A DNA stretch of 32,009 nucleotides, taken from NCBI GenBank assembly GCA_017454745.1, contig JAFTCL010000061.1, positions 1 through 32,009 of the forward strand, written 5' to 3'. The DNA is from Kiritimatiellia bacterium. GTDB taxonomy: Bacteria > Verrucomicrobiota > Kiritimatiellia > RFP12 > UBA1067. The position numbers were made by a program, and so were the translations under genes. This document shows positions 25,401 through 31,316 of the stretch, in pieces. A model generated the notes under the pieces. It ran no database searches and was not told the origin of the DNA. It saw only the letters and a program-made list of their open reading frames with translations. How positions within the stretch are numbered: position 1 is the first letter of the stretch; each line of letters begins with the position of its first letter.

Positions 25401-26402
25401 GGGAGAAACAGCAACCGCATCTGGATCCGTCCGTTGGTGACCATCAAACCCGACACCACCACCGACGCGATGGAGACCTACATGATTGAGAGCGAAGACG
25501 TGGGCAAGGGCGAAATCATTGTGGACGAAGCGTTGCTGAAGGGTAACAACACCGACGACCCGTCGGTTTACGAATGGAATATCGCCACCAACCGCTACGC
25601 GCCCGACCCGCGCCGCAACGCCTGGGTCGCCAACTGGTCCAACCTGCCCAGCGAATTCGTCTGGAAAAGTGACTACGAACCGTCCACCAATTTCACCGCC
25701 GTGGCGGAACTGCCCTTTATCCATTTCGATTCGCCGTTATACAACATCGGCGACATCGGCCATCTGTATGCAGGCTACCCCTCGTCCGGCACGATCAATC
25801 CCGGGGAACGCGGATACGACACCATCACCTTCTCATCCGTCAGCGGCGCCGCCCTGCTCGACATCTTTACCCTCTTCCCCACCAACGGCCCGGCGAGCGG
25901 ATTGGTTCAGGCCAACACCGCCTTAATGCCGGTGCTGGATCTGCTATTCGCCGACGCCGCCATCGGTTGGACCAATGCCGATGACAACGCCGAAACGCAG
26001 CTGAAATTCCGCGAAGAGAATGACTGGCGCGAAAGCTGGTCGATGATTTACTCCAACGCTCTCACCCACACCGGGGTAAACCTAGGATGGCACTCCTTCT
26101 CGGAAATGATGCCCAACCTGCTGGCGGGCAGCACCAACGAAAGTGCCATAAGCGTGTCAAATCTGCCGGACGAGGGGTTAAACCCCATGCACGATTACTA
26201 CGAAGACGCGGTGAGAAAACTTCCGGAGAAGGTGTCGTTCCGTCAAAGCATCTACCACATCGTTTTGGCAGTGCAAGCGCTTTCCCCGATTTCCACCGGC
26301 GACAACGCGCGGGTTATTGCGGAGCGGCGGGTGTTTATAACCGTGTTCCGCGACACCTACACCGGCAAATACGAAATCGTCGGCTGGCGCTGGCTTAATT
26401 AG
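22407..26402 (+). CDS. Giant GspK-like pseudopilus tip protein
   Basis: A 1331-residue protein, about four times the usual GspK length. The N-terminus has a prepilin-like signal with Gly17 before Ala18 (SGATLMITLGVITVLAVLAA). There is no Glu at +5, which is the normal state for GspK, the tip subunit. The helix continues as LRQRTVKQQSNAEIVRDYLDVAL. Later segments such as FNVSGLYDFNTLASGP recall the GspK region where a short chain leads into the alpha domain. Two acidic low-complexity linkers, one Pro/Glu-rich at about 682-730 and one Glu/Asn/Gly-rich at about 789-830, bracket a small beta-like module. The C-terminal 500 residues are rich in Asn, Thr and Trp and not recognised. GGAGGA precedes the ATG, which overlaps the gspJ stop. 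Its size suggests a surface or substrate-contacting role, which is an inference. Confidence 0.75.
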   Translation: MKRTANPHNFVCNPESGATLMITLGVITVLAVLAATFLTVSKLRQRTVKQQSNAEIVRDYLDVALVKTLRELEKSLAYPNYTDVVPESEPTVNRRLVPISQWFSYSYLQTNKLDDVELQTGEAYFSPPSEDFNRDTVNLLTRDVVALLPSILTNNIPVPVGIDQIDEYPGRSGWMPIERPDFIGDQGWNLQKQSPECRMAFAIFNVSGLYDFNTLASGPLVGGKPVRTCFSQVDVTNRLANATENETETFPEGYDYTSKDFFDALPFSAFSYDPAPTLSPLQGGHTVSKQLGLPAFNSGQILDLNEESRYSAFGAGGNFRFYKFNLNSVTNFMEDYEGNSGGSSGWFNGNTFKTRWLDPVTVLVNQMRGGDSGRLQLPTGDRIAWNLANFIDPDRVPQISNFVEDEDEEGNQVLPTRVDYLSEPVPLINKVSVFNIFDPDGHANPDAPKAPGYYDLPEDGTLTNHYAVAVELWYPYEPISPFEDEFNGDINPACYIGIYTNQSEISTTAEVPWSSNLLRDYFRWNYSSNALYSVLFKMWGDDYVNTLGPGIWRHPLWRLVNTDSDLWFTSSMTNHVFWPVADTNGAFTVEDNPIWQAFYPELVDVVSTNILEDLTEEVVTNTYTTVVVTNSVLSHVDGESTNELVYIFKETPPRMLWYDNGNGAWTTNYWVAFNTTIATYPEPEPAEDNPQVEGDDDNNQGGDEPNVDPAEPEPDPGPEPEPEPTPEPEPVYVPLTITFDDAHLLAGYLFDPETGLLQATVRETLEDGSVTNATYGIESFVFSDTPDPPAVEPEEPEVEPEEPDNGENGGENNEDGNNENGDENEPEQETGFSTVSVTNMLISTEIEQAKPLPRPDDLGDMLDALLITLAATSNSVDSLYEELTSTPVTIDDGSWERFFENFTVRVPNMLNKLFPSNKTPSLGNLTKDDRFELEDDANRDSRKGDVEYFEPDDDPENFTGHFWTIYPKKVVNFMEVETIGAPEGDVGDFVSVTNYLPIGRNSNRIWIRPLVTIKPDTTTDAMETYMIESEDVGKGEIIVDEALLKGNNTDDPSVYEWNIATNRYAPDPRRNAWVANWSNLPSEFVWKSDYEPSTNFTAVAELPFIHFDSPLYNIGDIGHLYAGYPSSGTINPGERGYDTITFSSVSGAALLDIFTLFPTNGPASGLVQANTALMPVLDLLFADAAIGWTNADDNAETQLKFREENDWRESWSMIYSNALTHTGVNLGWHSFSEMMPNLLAGSTNESAISVSNLPDEGLNPMHDYYEDAVRKLPEKVSFRQSIYHIVLAVQALSPISTGDNARVIAERRVFITVFRDTYTGKYEIVGWRWLN

Positions 26403-26411
26403 GAGACTGCA

Positions 26412-27203
26412 GTGAGAACCATGTTTTTTGAGGCCGCGCTGGCGGCACTATTAGTCACCGGCACGATGTACGGCGCGGGTGATGACCTGGCCGCCATCTC
26501 GGCTGAAGTTGACCGCGAAGCCGACGAACTGGAGCAGGAAAAGAAGACCGCTTCGGAGATTCTGCTATCCTGCAGCCAGCTCATACCCACCGAGCGGCTG
26601 CTGCTTACCGGGACTTTAAAGGTAAAAAAACTGCGCGGATTCATTTTGCAAGAAAACCCCTACAAGTTGATGCTGGATTGGGGTGCTAACCCGCCGAACG
26701 CGGAACTGATGCTGCTTGATCCGGGCGGAACCTCGCTGGTGCAGCGCGCGGTGATGACCCGCAAACCCGGCGCCGCGGCAGAGTTGAAACTGTTCAGCGG
26801 ACCGGAGCAGAAACCGGAAGAGACCCCGAATTTTGCCGGAAGGGTCAGCGGAACCGACCTCACCTGGCTCGATCTGTCATTGGATTTTCTGTGGTGGAAA
26901 GACGCCCGTTTTGACACCCCGGCGAGGGGCGAAAGCCGTAACGGCCGCGACTGCCACATTATCATCGCCGGACCGCCGAAACCGATTCATGGCTGCTCAG
27001 CGGTGCGGGTCTGGGTTGACCGCCAGCTCCATTGCATCATGCAGGCCGAGCAGATCGGCCCGCAGGGTGACACCGTACGGCGGATGTGGGTACAGCGGGT
27101 CAAAAAAATGAACGACCGCTGGATGATACGCGATATGGAGGTTTCGACTCTCAACAGCAATAACCGCACCCAATTGCTGGTTGAAGATGTCGCCACGCCA
27201 TGA
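26412..27203 (+). CDS. LolA-like periplasmic protein (outer-membrane lipoprotein-sorting type)
   Basis: A 263-residue exported protein. The start is GTG at 26412, supported by AGGAG at 26401-26405 (which overlaps the preceding stop codon); an ATG at 26421 has poorer spacing. A signal peptide of about 22 residues is followed by a short charged coiled-coil (AAISAEVDREADELEQEKK). The rest (GTLKVKKLRGFILQENPYKLMLDW, DLSLDFLWWKD, CSAVRVWVDRQLHCIMQAEQI, then WMIRDMEV) reads as a LolA/LolB-like half-barrel: strands with an internal hydrophobic pocket. This resembles the outer membrane lipoprotein-sorting protein family. It lies 9 bases after the giant GspK-like gene and overlaps the next gene by 4 bases, so it is cotranscribed with the secretion genes. 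It might deliver the lipidated secretin or help a substrate; that is conjecture. Confidence 0.6.
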   Translation: MRTMFFEAALAALLVTGTMYGAGDDLAAISAEVDREADELEQEKKTASEILLSCSQLIPTERLLLTGTLKVKKLRGFILQENPYKLMLDWGANPPNAELMLLDPGGTSLVQRAVMTRKPGAAAELKLFSGPEQKPEETPNFAGRVSGTDLTWLDLSLDFLWWKDARFDTPARGESRNGRDCHIIIAGPPKPIHGCSAVRVWVDRQLHCIMQAEQIGPQGDTVRRMWVQRVKKMNDRWMIRDMEVSTLNSNNRTQLLVEDVATP

Positions 27204-28537
27204 ACGCCACCATTACCGCCTTACTCTGCGTCCTGCTGGTTATACTGTTTTTGTTTTCAGCCTATTTTTCCAGCAGCGAAACCGCGCTATTATCGCTCAG
27301 CCCGGCGCAAAGGGAAAACATCCGCAAACAGTCGCCGGAAATATCCAAGCGGCTTGAAGAGCTGCTGCATGATCCGGCAATCTTGTTATCCGCCATTCTA
27401 GTCGGCAATAATCTGGTCAATTTCGCCATCGCCACCATCGGGTACCATCTTACAAGGGAAGTGTGTCCGGGTTATGCCGGAATCGTTTCCGTAGTGGTGG
27501 TGACCATACTGCTTCTGCTGTTTGGCGAAGTCACACCCAAACGGTTCGCCATCACCCATCAGGAACGGCTCGTGCCGCTGTTCGCCAGCACCTTGCCCCA
27601 CTTGATTCGTCCAATCAAGCCGTTTAGCGAATTTCTAAAAAACGCCACCGGAGCCCACCCCCTGATCCGGAAAATTTTCCGTTCCGAGCGCCGCGCGCTG
27701 AATGACAGCGAGTTGATGGAAATCGTCGAAGCCAGCAAAGAACAGGGCAACCTCGACCAGGAAGAGGTTGACATGATGGACGGCGTTCTGCGACTCTCGG
27801 AATTGCGGGCCAGCGATGAAATGACCCCGCGCATCGACATCGTGGGCGTGGACATCGATTTGCCGAAAGAACAACAGTTGGCCGCCATCGACGCTTCGCA
27901 TTTCCGGTATATGCCCATTTTCAACCGCACTGCCGACTCCATCAAGGGATTTCTCGATGTCGCCCAATATTTGCTCGACCCCGACCATGATTTCTCCGCC
28001 GCCAGCCACAACGCGTTGTTCGTGCCAGAGAACATCACTTTGGACAAGCTGTTGTTAAGATTCCAATCCACCGGAATGAAAATTGCCTGCGTGTCGGATG
28101 AATACGGAGGAACGGCCGGAATAATCACCTTGGGCGACATTCTGGAACTGGTCGCCGAACCGGTGATCAGCCATGACCGAAACGACGACCCGATCACCGA
28201 TATCAGCATTCCGGGCAAGCGCCGGTGGAAAGTTCTTGGGACCACCAGTCTGGAGGAAATCAACCGCACCACCGGGCTGGAATTGGTCGCCCACGACGCG
28301 GACCGGATCTCCGGATGGATATCATTCCACGCCGGAAAGATTCCAGCCCAGGGCACGGTGGTTGAAGCGCAGGATTGCCGGGCGACAGTGCTTAAAATGC
28401 GCCGGCGGCGCATCACCCTGGTCAGAATAGAGCTTACCGGCGAAGACAACGACAGCGACTTGGATATTGACATCGACGGGCTTCCCGAAGTCGAAGCCAA
28501 AGATTTGCTTGAAGACAGCAAGGGGGTTCTGGCTTGA
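27200..28537 (+). CDS. CNNM/CBS/CorC-domain membrane protein (hemolysin-like)
   Basis: A 445-residue inner-membrane protein of the HlyC/CorC (CNNM) family. The N-terminal 190 residues form the DUF21/CNNM membrane domain (YFSSSETALLSLSPAQRENIRK, ILVGNNLVNFAIATIGY, LLLLLFGEVTPKRFAI). A CBS pair follows, starting at MTPRIDIV (residue 208), and the C-terminus (about 345-425) is a CorC_HlyC domain. Members are divalent cation (Mg2+) transporters or efflux regulators. The start overlaps the preceding stop (ATGA). It is the first of two adjacent paralogues. The link to secretion is unclear and may be only cotranscription. Confidence 0.9.
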   Translation: MNATITALLCVLLVILFLFSAYFSSSETALLSLSPAQRENIRKQSPEISKRLEELLHDPAILLSAILVGNNLVNFAIATIGYHLTREVCPGYAGIVSVVVVTILLLLFGEVTPKRFAITHQERLVPLFASTLPHLIRPIKPFSEFLKNATGAHPLIRKIFRSERRALNDSELMEIVEASKEQGNLDQEEVDMMDGVLRLSELRASDEMTPRIDIVGVDIDLPKEQQLAAIDASHFRYMPIFNRTADSIKGFLDVAQYLLDPDHDFSAASHNALFVPENITLDKLLLRFQSTGMKIACVSDEYGGTAGIITLGDILELVAEPVISHDRNDDPITDISIPGKRRWKVLGTTSLEEINRTTGLELVAHDADRISGWISFHAGKIPAQGTVVEAQDCRATVLKMRRRRITLVRIELTGEDNDSDLDIDIDGLPEVEAKDLLEDSKGVLA

Positions 28538-29508
28538 TCATATTCACGCTGTTATGCCTGCCCCTCTGTATGTTGATCACCGCGTTCTTCTCCGGAACCG
28601 AATGCGGCATGAACTCCATAAATCCCGCACGGTTGCTCCATTGGGCGCGCAACAATGTTAAACCGGCGGAAATACTGCTCGAATTCCAGAACAATATGCA
28701 ACGCTTTCTCGCCACGGTGCTGGTGGGCAACAACCTCTTTCACGTTATCGTGGCGACCCTGACCGGCAGCGTAGCCAAGCAACTGGAAATGAGCAGCGTG
28801 CGCGAAAGCGTCTGGTCGGCCACAATGGCGGTGGCAGTGCTTTACTTTTGCGAATACCTGCCCAAGCTTTACTTCCGGTCCCGCCCTCTGCGCCGCACCG
28901 TACGGGTGGCGAAAATATTCGCCTTTTGCGACCGGGCGCTCGACCCGCTGACCAGATTCGTCTTGTTCATCACCAAATGGTTCACCCCGAAGGAATGCCG
29001 CGATTCGCCCAGTCAAGGCGAGTTCCTGGTCACCCGCGATTTTCTGGAATCCGTGGTCAGCGACCGGCTTGAGGGTGCCAGCATCTCGCCATACGAAACC
29101 GCGGTCTTCCGCCGGATCTTGAAACTGCAAAGTAAATGCGCCAAAGACATCATGACCCCTATCGACAGAGTGGTCAAAGCCTCCAAGCGCATGACCATCG
29201 CGCAATGCTACAGCTTGGCCCGCGAAACCGGGCATTTCCGTTTCCCGGTCTTTGACACCGACAAAACCCGCTGCGTCGGGATAATCAACGTGATTGAAGA
29301 GCTTTTTGCGCGGACCAATCCCAAGACCAGTTGCAGCAACCGCATGACACCGGCGTGCTTCATCAACGCCAACGAACTGGCTGACAATCTGTTACCCAAG
29401 ATGCGCGCGAAAAAATCGCCCATGCTCTGCGTAACGGAAAACCACGCCGTAATCGGCATCGTCACCGAAGCCACCGTGTTGCGGTTAATCACCAATCGGC
29501 GATCTTAA
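28534..29508 (+). CDS. Second CNNM/CBS-domain membrane protein, short form
   Basis: A 324-residue paralogue of the preceding gene. It begins with a TTG at 28534 overlapping the upstream stop (TTGA), preceded by AGGGGG at 28521-28526 at good spacing; the first in-frame ATG would cut into the first helix. The CNNM domain is recognisable (FFSGTECGMNSINPARLL, TVLVGNNLFHVIVATLTG, YFCEYLPKLYFRSRP). A CBS pair starts at IMTPIDRVV (Met207), almost the same position as in its neighbour. The CorC_HlyC C-terminal domain is missing. The Glu in the E-x-x-P-K motif is kept (CEYLPK) although Gly is lost. The pair may act as a heterodimer, since CNNM proteins dimerise; that is inference. The operon ends here. 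Confidence 0.87.
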   Translation: MIIFTLLCLPLCMLITAFFSGTECGMNSINPARLLHWARNNVKPAEILLEFQNNMQRFLATVLVGNNLFHVIVATLTGSVAKQLEMSSVRESVWSATMAVAVLYFCEYLPKLYFRSRPLRRTVRVAKIFAFCDRALDPLTRFVLFITKWFTPKECRDSPSQGEFLVTRDFLESVVSDRLEGASISPYETAVFRRILKLQSKCAKDIMTPIDRVVKASKRMTIAQCYSLARETGHFRFPVFDTDKTRCVGIINVIEELFARTNPKTSCSNRMTPACFINANELADNLLPKMRAKKSPMLCVTENHAVIGIVTEATVLRLITNRRS

Positions 29509-29527
29509 TGCGGTCAACGAAACGCGG

Positions 29528-30157
29528 TCATTCTGCGGTTGACGTAACCGTTGCGGAGCTGTAACGGCGGCAATGCTCCTCGGCAGCCGCCTCGGCCAAC
29601 GCGTTCACAATCCCTCCCGACACCGCATCCCAAGCCGTCCAGGCGTTGCAGAACGGCGCGGCGGGCAACAGCGGCAGCCACGTCAAACGACGCAACTTCT
29701 CCGCGCGAACAGTCGCGTAAAGCTGTTGGCCGCCCAAAGTGCAGGTTACCGCGCCGTCCAATGTGCAGGTGCCGACCATCGGGATCAACCCCAATGAAAA
29801 CAGCGACAGCGTCTCGGAATTCATCTCCGCGACAGGCGAAAGCCCGCCTTGTCGGAACACGAAATTAAGGTGGTACGAAGCCCCGTCATCAGCGGCATAG
29901 GTTACTTCCGAAAACACCCCGGTCGCCTTCAACGCCGCCTGCACCTTTTCCCGCAACTCGAGTTCGTCAGGGCATCCGAAAGCTTCCGGCATCATCGCAA
30001 TAAGCGTCACGTTAAAGGAGACCGGCACCCGGTTCGCGGCGGAAATCCGGTGTGCCGCCACCGGACGGTTCACCGTGTATCCAGAGTCCCAATACAGGCA
30101 ACCGGAAACGCACATTGCCAAAATCAAAAAAGCAAACGCAGAGATTTTATTTCGCAT
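29528..30157 (-). CDS. Lipoprotein of unknown function
   Basis: A 209-residue lipoprotein: the signal peptide (MRNKISAFAFLILAMCVSGC) ends in a lipobox with Cys20, followed by Leu, so outer-membrane sorting is likely. I do not recognise the rest. It has an alpha/beta segment (LREKVQAALKATGVFSEVTYAADD) like stress-type or TPM-less envelope lipoproteins, then hydrophobic strands with paired Cys residues (GTCTLDGAVTCTLGG), and a C-terminal helix (IVNALAEAAAEEHCRRY). It overlaps the end of the upstream lipoprotein gene by 11 bases, so both are expressed together and may work together at the outer membrane. Its end converges with that of the CNNM operon, 19 bases away, with no clear terminator between. 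Confidence 0.7.
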   Translation of the reverse strand: MRNKISAFAFLILAMCVSGCLYWDSGYTVNRPVAAHRISAANRVPVSFNVTLIAMMPEAFGCPDELELREKVQAALKATGVFSEVTYAADDGASYHLNFVFRQGGLSPVAEMNSETLSLFSLGLIPMVGTCTLDGAVTCTLGGQQLYATVRAEKLRRLTWLPLLPAAPFCNAWTAWDAVSGGIVNALAEAAAEEHCRRYSSATVTSTAE

Positions 30158-30926
30158 CTTCCACCTCCAGTTTGGCGATTGACCGATTACCGCGCTCTAA
30201 AAACGGCTCAATATCGGCACGGGTTTTAATCGGCCGTCCGTTGACAGATTTTACGATTTGGCCGCGCCGGATGCCGTCGCGTTCAGCGGGGGAACCGCGG
30301 AACACCGCTTTGACCCGCACTTCCACCGCGCTGTCGAGGGGTTCGTCGGGAAGGCGCTTTGGCACCTGCAACTCGACGCCATAGAGACCGGACACATCGA
30401 TTTTGCGGAAGAACATCACATTGTGGGTGTAAATGTCCACATTCTGCTGCACCGGAACCGCGTTCCATCCGGTAGTGGTGTAAGTCTCGGAATAAACCAG
30501 CGGCGGGCGAGCGTGGTGATAGTGGCGGTGGGGCGGAGGCGGGTCCCACCCCGTTACATAGGTAGTGAAATATGTTGGGACATAAACGACCGACGACCGC
30601 TGCCGTGTTTCCTTGAACCGGATGTCCACCAACGCCAGCGAAGCCCCCTGCTCCACTGCCGTGTCCACGGCACCGGCCAACGGCTCATACTCCCCCTCAA
30701 AGGCACTTACACCCACCGGCGCGAATCCGGCCTCAATGATATCCAGCACGTCATCTTCCGATCCCGCCAGGCGCAACTCCACATACGCCGGTTTCACGGA
30801 AGACCGTACCGGCGTGAAACCGTCCGCATCGTCCAACGGGGAATAACTCTGTTCATAGTAATTGGTCATGCAGCCGGCGGCAACCGCCAAAACCGCCAAC
30901 ACCAACGTCCGAAAAGCTCGCTTCAT
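30147..30926 (-). CDS. PDZ-domain lipoprotein
   Basis: A 259-residue lipoprotein with lipobox VAAGC (Cys19). After a Tyr-rich start comes an alpha/beta segment (about 48-110) with the pattern EAGFAPVGVSAFEG ... VEQGASLALVDIRF. A Pro/His-rich stretch follows (about 128-145, DPPPPHRHYHHARPP), with many Tyr and Thr around it. A PDZ domain closes the protein (about 200-255; SPAERDGIRRGQIVKSVNG). PDZ domains bind peptide termini, for example of misfolded envelope proteins or protease partners; there is no protease domain here. The His-rich stretch could bind metal. AAAGGGGG lies shortly before the ATG. It is the first gene of a two-gene operon. Confidence 0.78.
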   Translation of the reverse strand: MKRAFRTLVLAVLAVAAGCMTNYYEQSYSPLDDADGFTPVRSSVKPAYVELRLAGSEDDVLDIIEAGFAPVGVSAFEGEYEPLAGAVDTAVEQGASLALVDIRFKETRQRSSVVYVPTYFTTYVTGWDPPPPHRHYHHARPPLVYSETYTTTGWNAVPVQQNVDIYTHNVMFFRKIDVSGLYGVELQVPKRLPDEPLDSAVEVRVKAVFRGSPAERDGIRRGQIVKSVNGRPIKTRADIEPFLERGNRSIAKLEVEDAK

Positions 30927-30954
30927 ACCAACCCCCTTTCCGTCCTAAAAAACA

Positions 30955-30983
30955 ATGCTAAAATGATACCCCTGTTCAGGCAA
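30955..30983 (-). promoter_or_regulatory. Weak promoter candidate for the lipoprotein operon
   Basis: On the minus strand TTGCCT (30978-30983) and TAGCAT (30955-30960) are exactly 17 bases apart, about 30 bases upstream of the start at 30926, in an AT-rich stretch. Both boxes are imperfect. Confidence 0.3.
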
Positions 30984-31316
30984 AAAATAAAGCCAATATT
31001 TTCATTACTTTTAATAGTATAACCCGCCGCCCGCCACGCAACCGCTTTCAATGGGAAAGAAGCCGTGTTTACTTCCAAGCACTGCGAGACTCCAAGAGAT
31101 TCATTATAATTTCTCGCAGAGCCGCAAAGTCGCGGAGAATGACCGCTGGTTTAGTGTATTAGCGTTGCAAGCGTCAACCTATCAATTCACAAACCAATAG
31201 AATAACGGAAAAACGGCAATGCCGCACCAATCAGATAAAGACCAGACCCCAGAATGATGAGACAATTTAAAAGAGTCGTAACTTCATCTCCACAACTTCT
31301 CCCATATGTCAAGAAC
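30984..31316. other. Non-coding stretch between lipoprotein operon and insertion element
   Basis: No gene is supported here on either strand; short open frames lack ribosome binding sites or run into the transposase on the wrong strand. The AT content is higher than in the coding DNA. It contains the 8-bp tandem repeat at 31115-31138 and otherwise nothing recognised. Confidence 0.5.
31115..31138. repeat. Three-copy 8-bp tandem repeat (CGCRRAGN)
   Basis: CGCAGAGC, CGCAAAGT and CGCGGAGA follow one another without gap at 31115-31122, 31123-31130 and 31131-31138. Similar strings of CGCAAAG-type units occur in intergenic regions of many environmental bacterial genomes. Function unknown. Confidence 0.55.

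Noticed and set aside
27559..28521. 320-codon minus-strand frame inside the CNNM gene
   Set aside because: Ser/Arg-rich shadow translation; the plus-strand frame has clear CNNM and CBS domains.
29533..29547. CGGTT/AACCG hairpin at the convergent gene ends
   Set aside because: The 5-bp stem lies inside the lipoprotein coding sequence and has no T tract, so it is not good evidence for a terminator.
30984..31006. Possible sigma-54 site before the PDZ lipoprotein (TTGGC and TTGCC blocks on the minus strand)
   Set aside because: The GG and GC elements are one base too far apart, and this spacing is not tolerated by known sigma-54 promoters.
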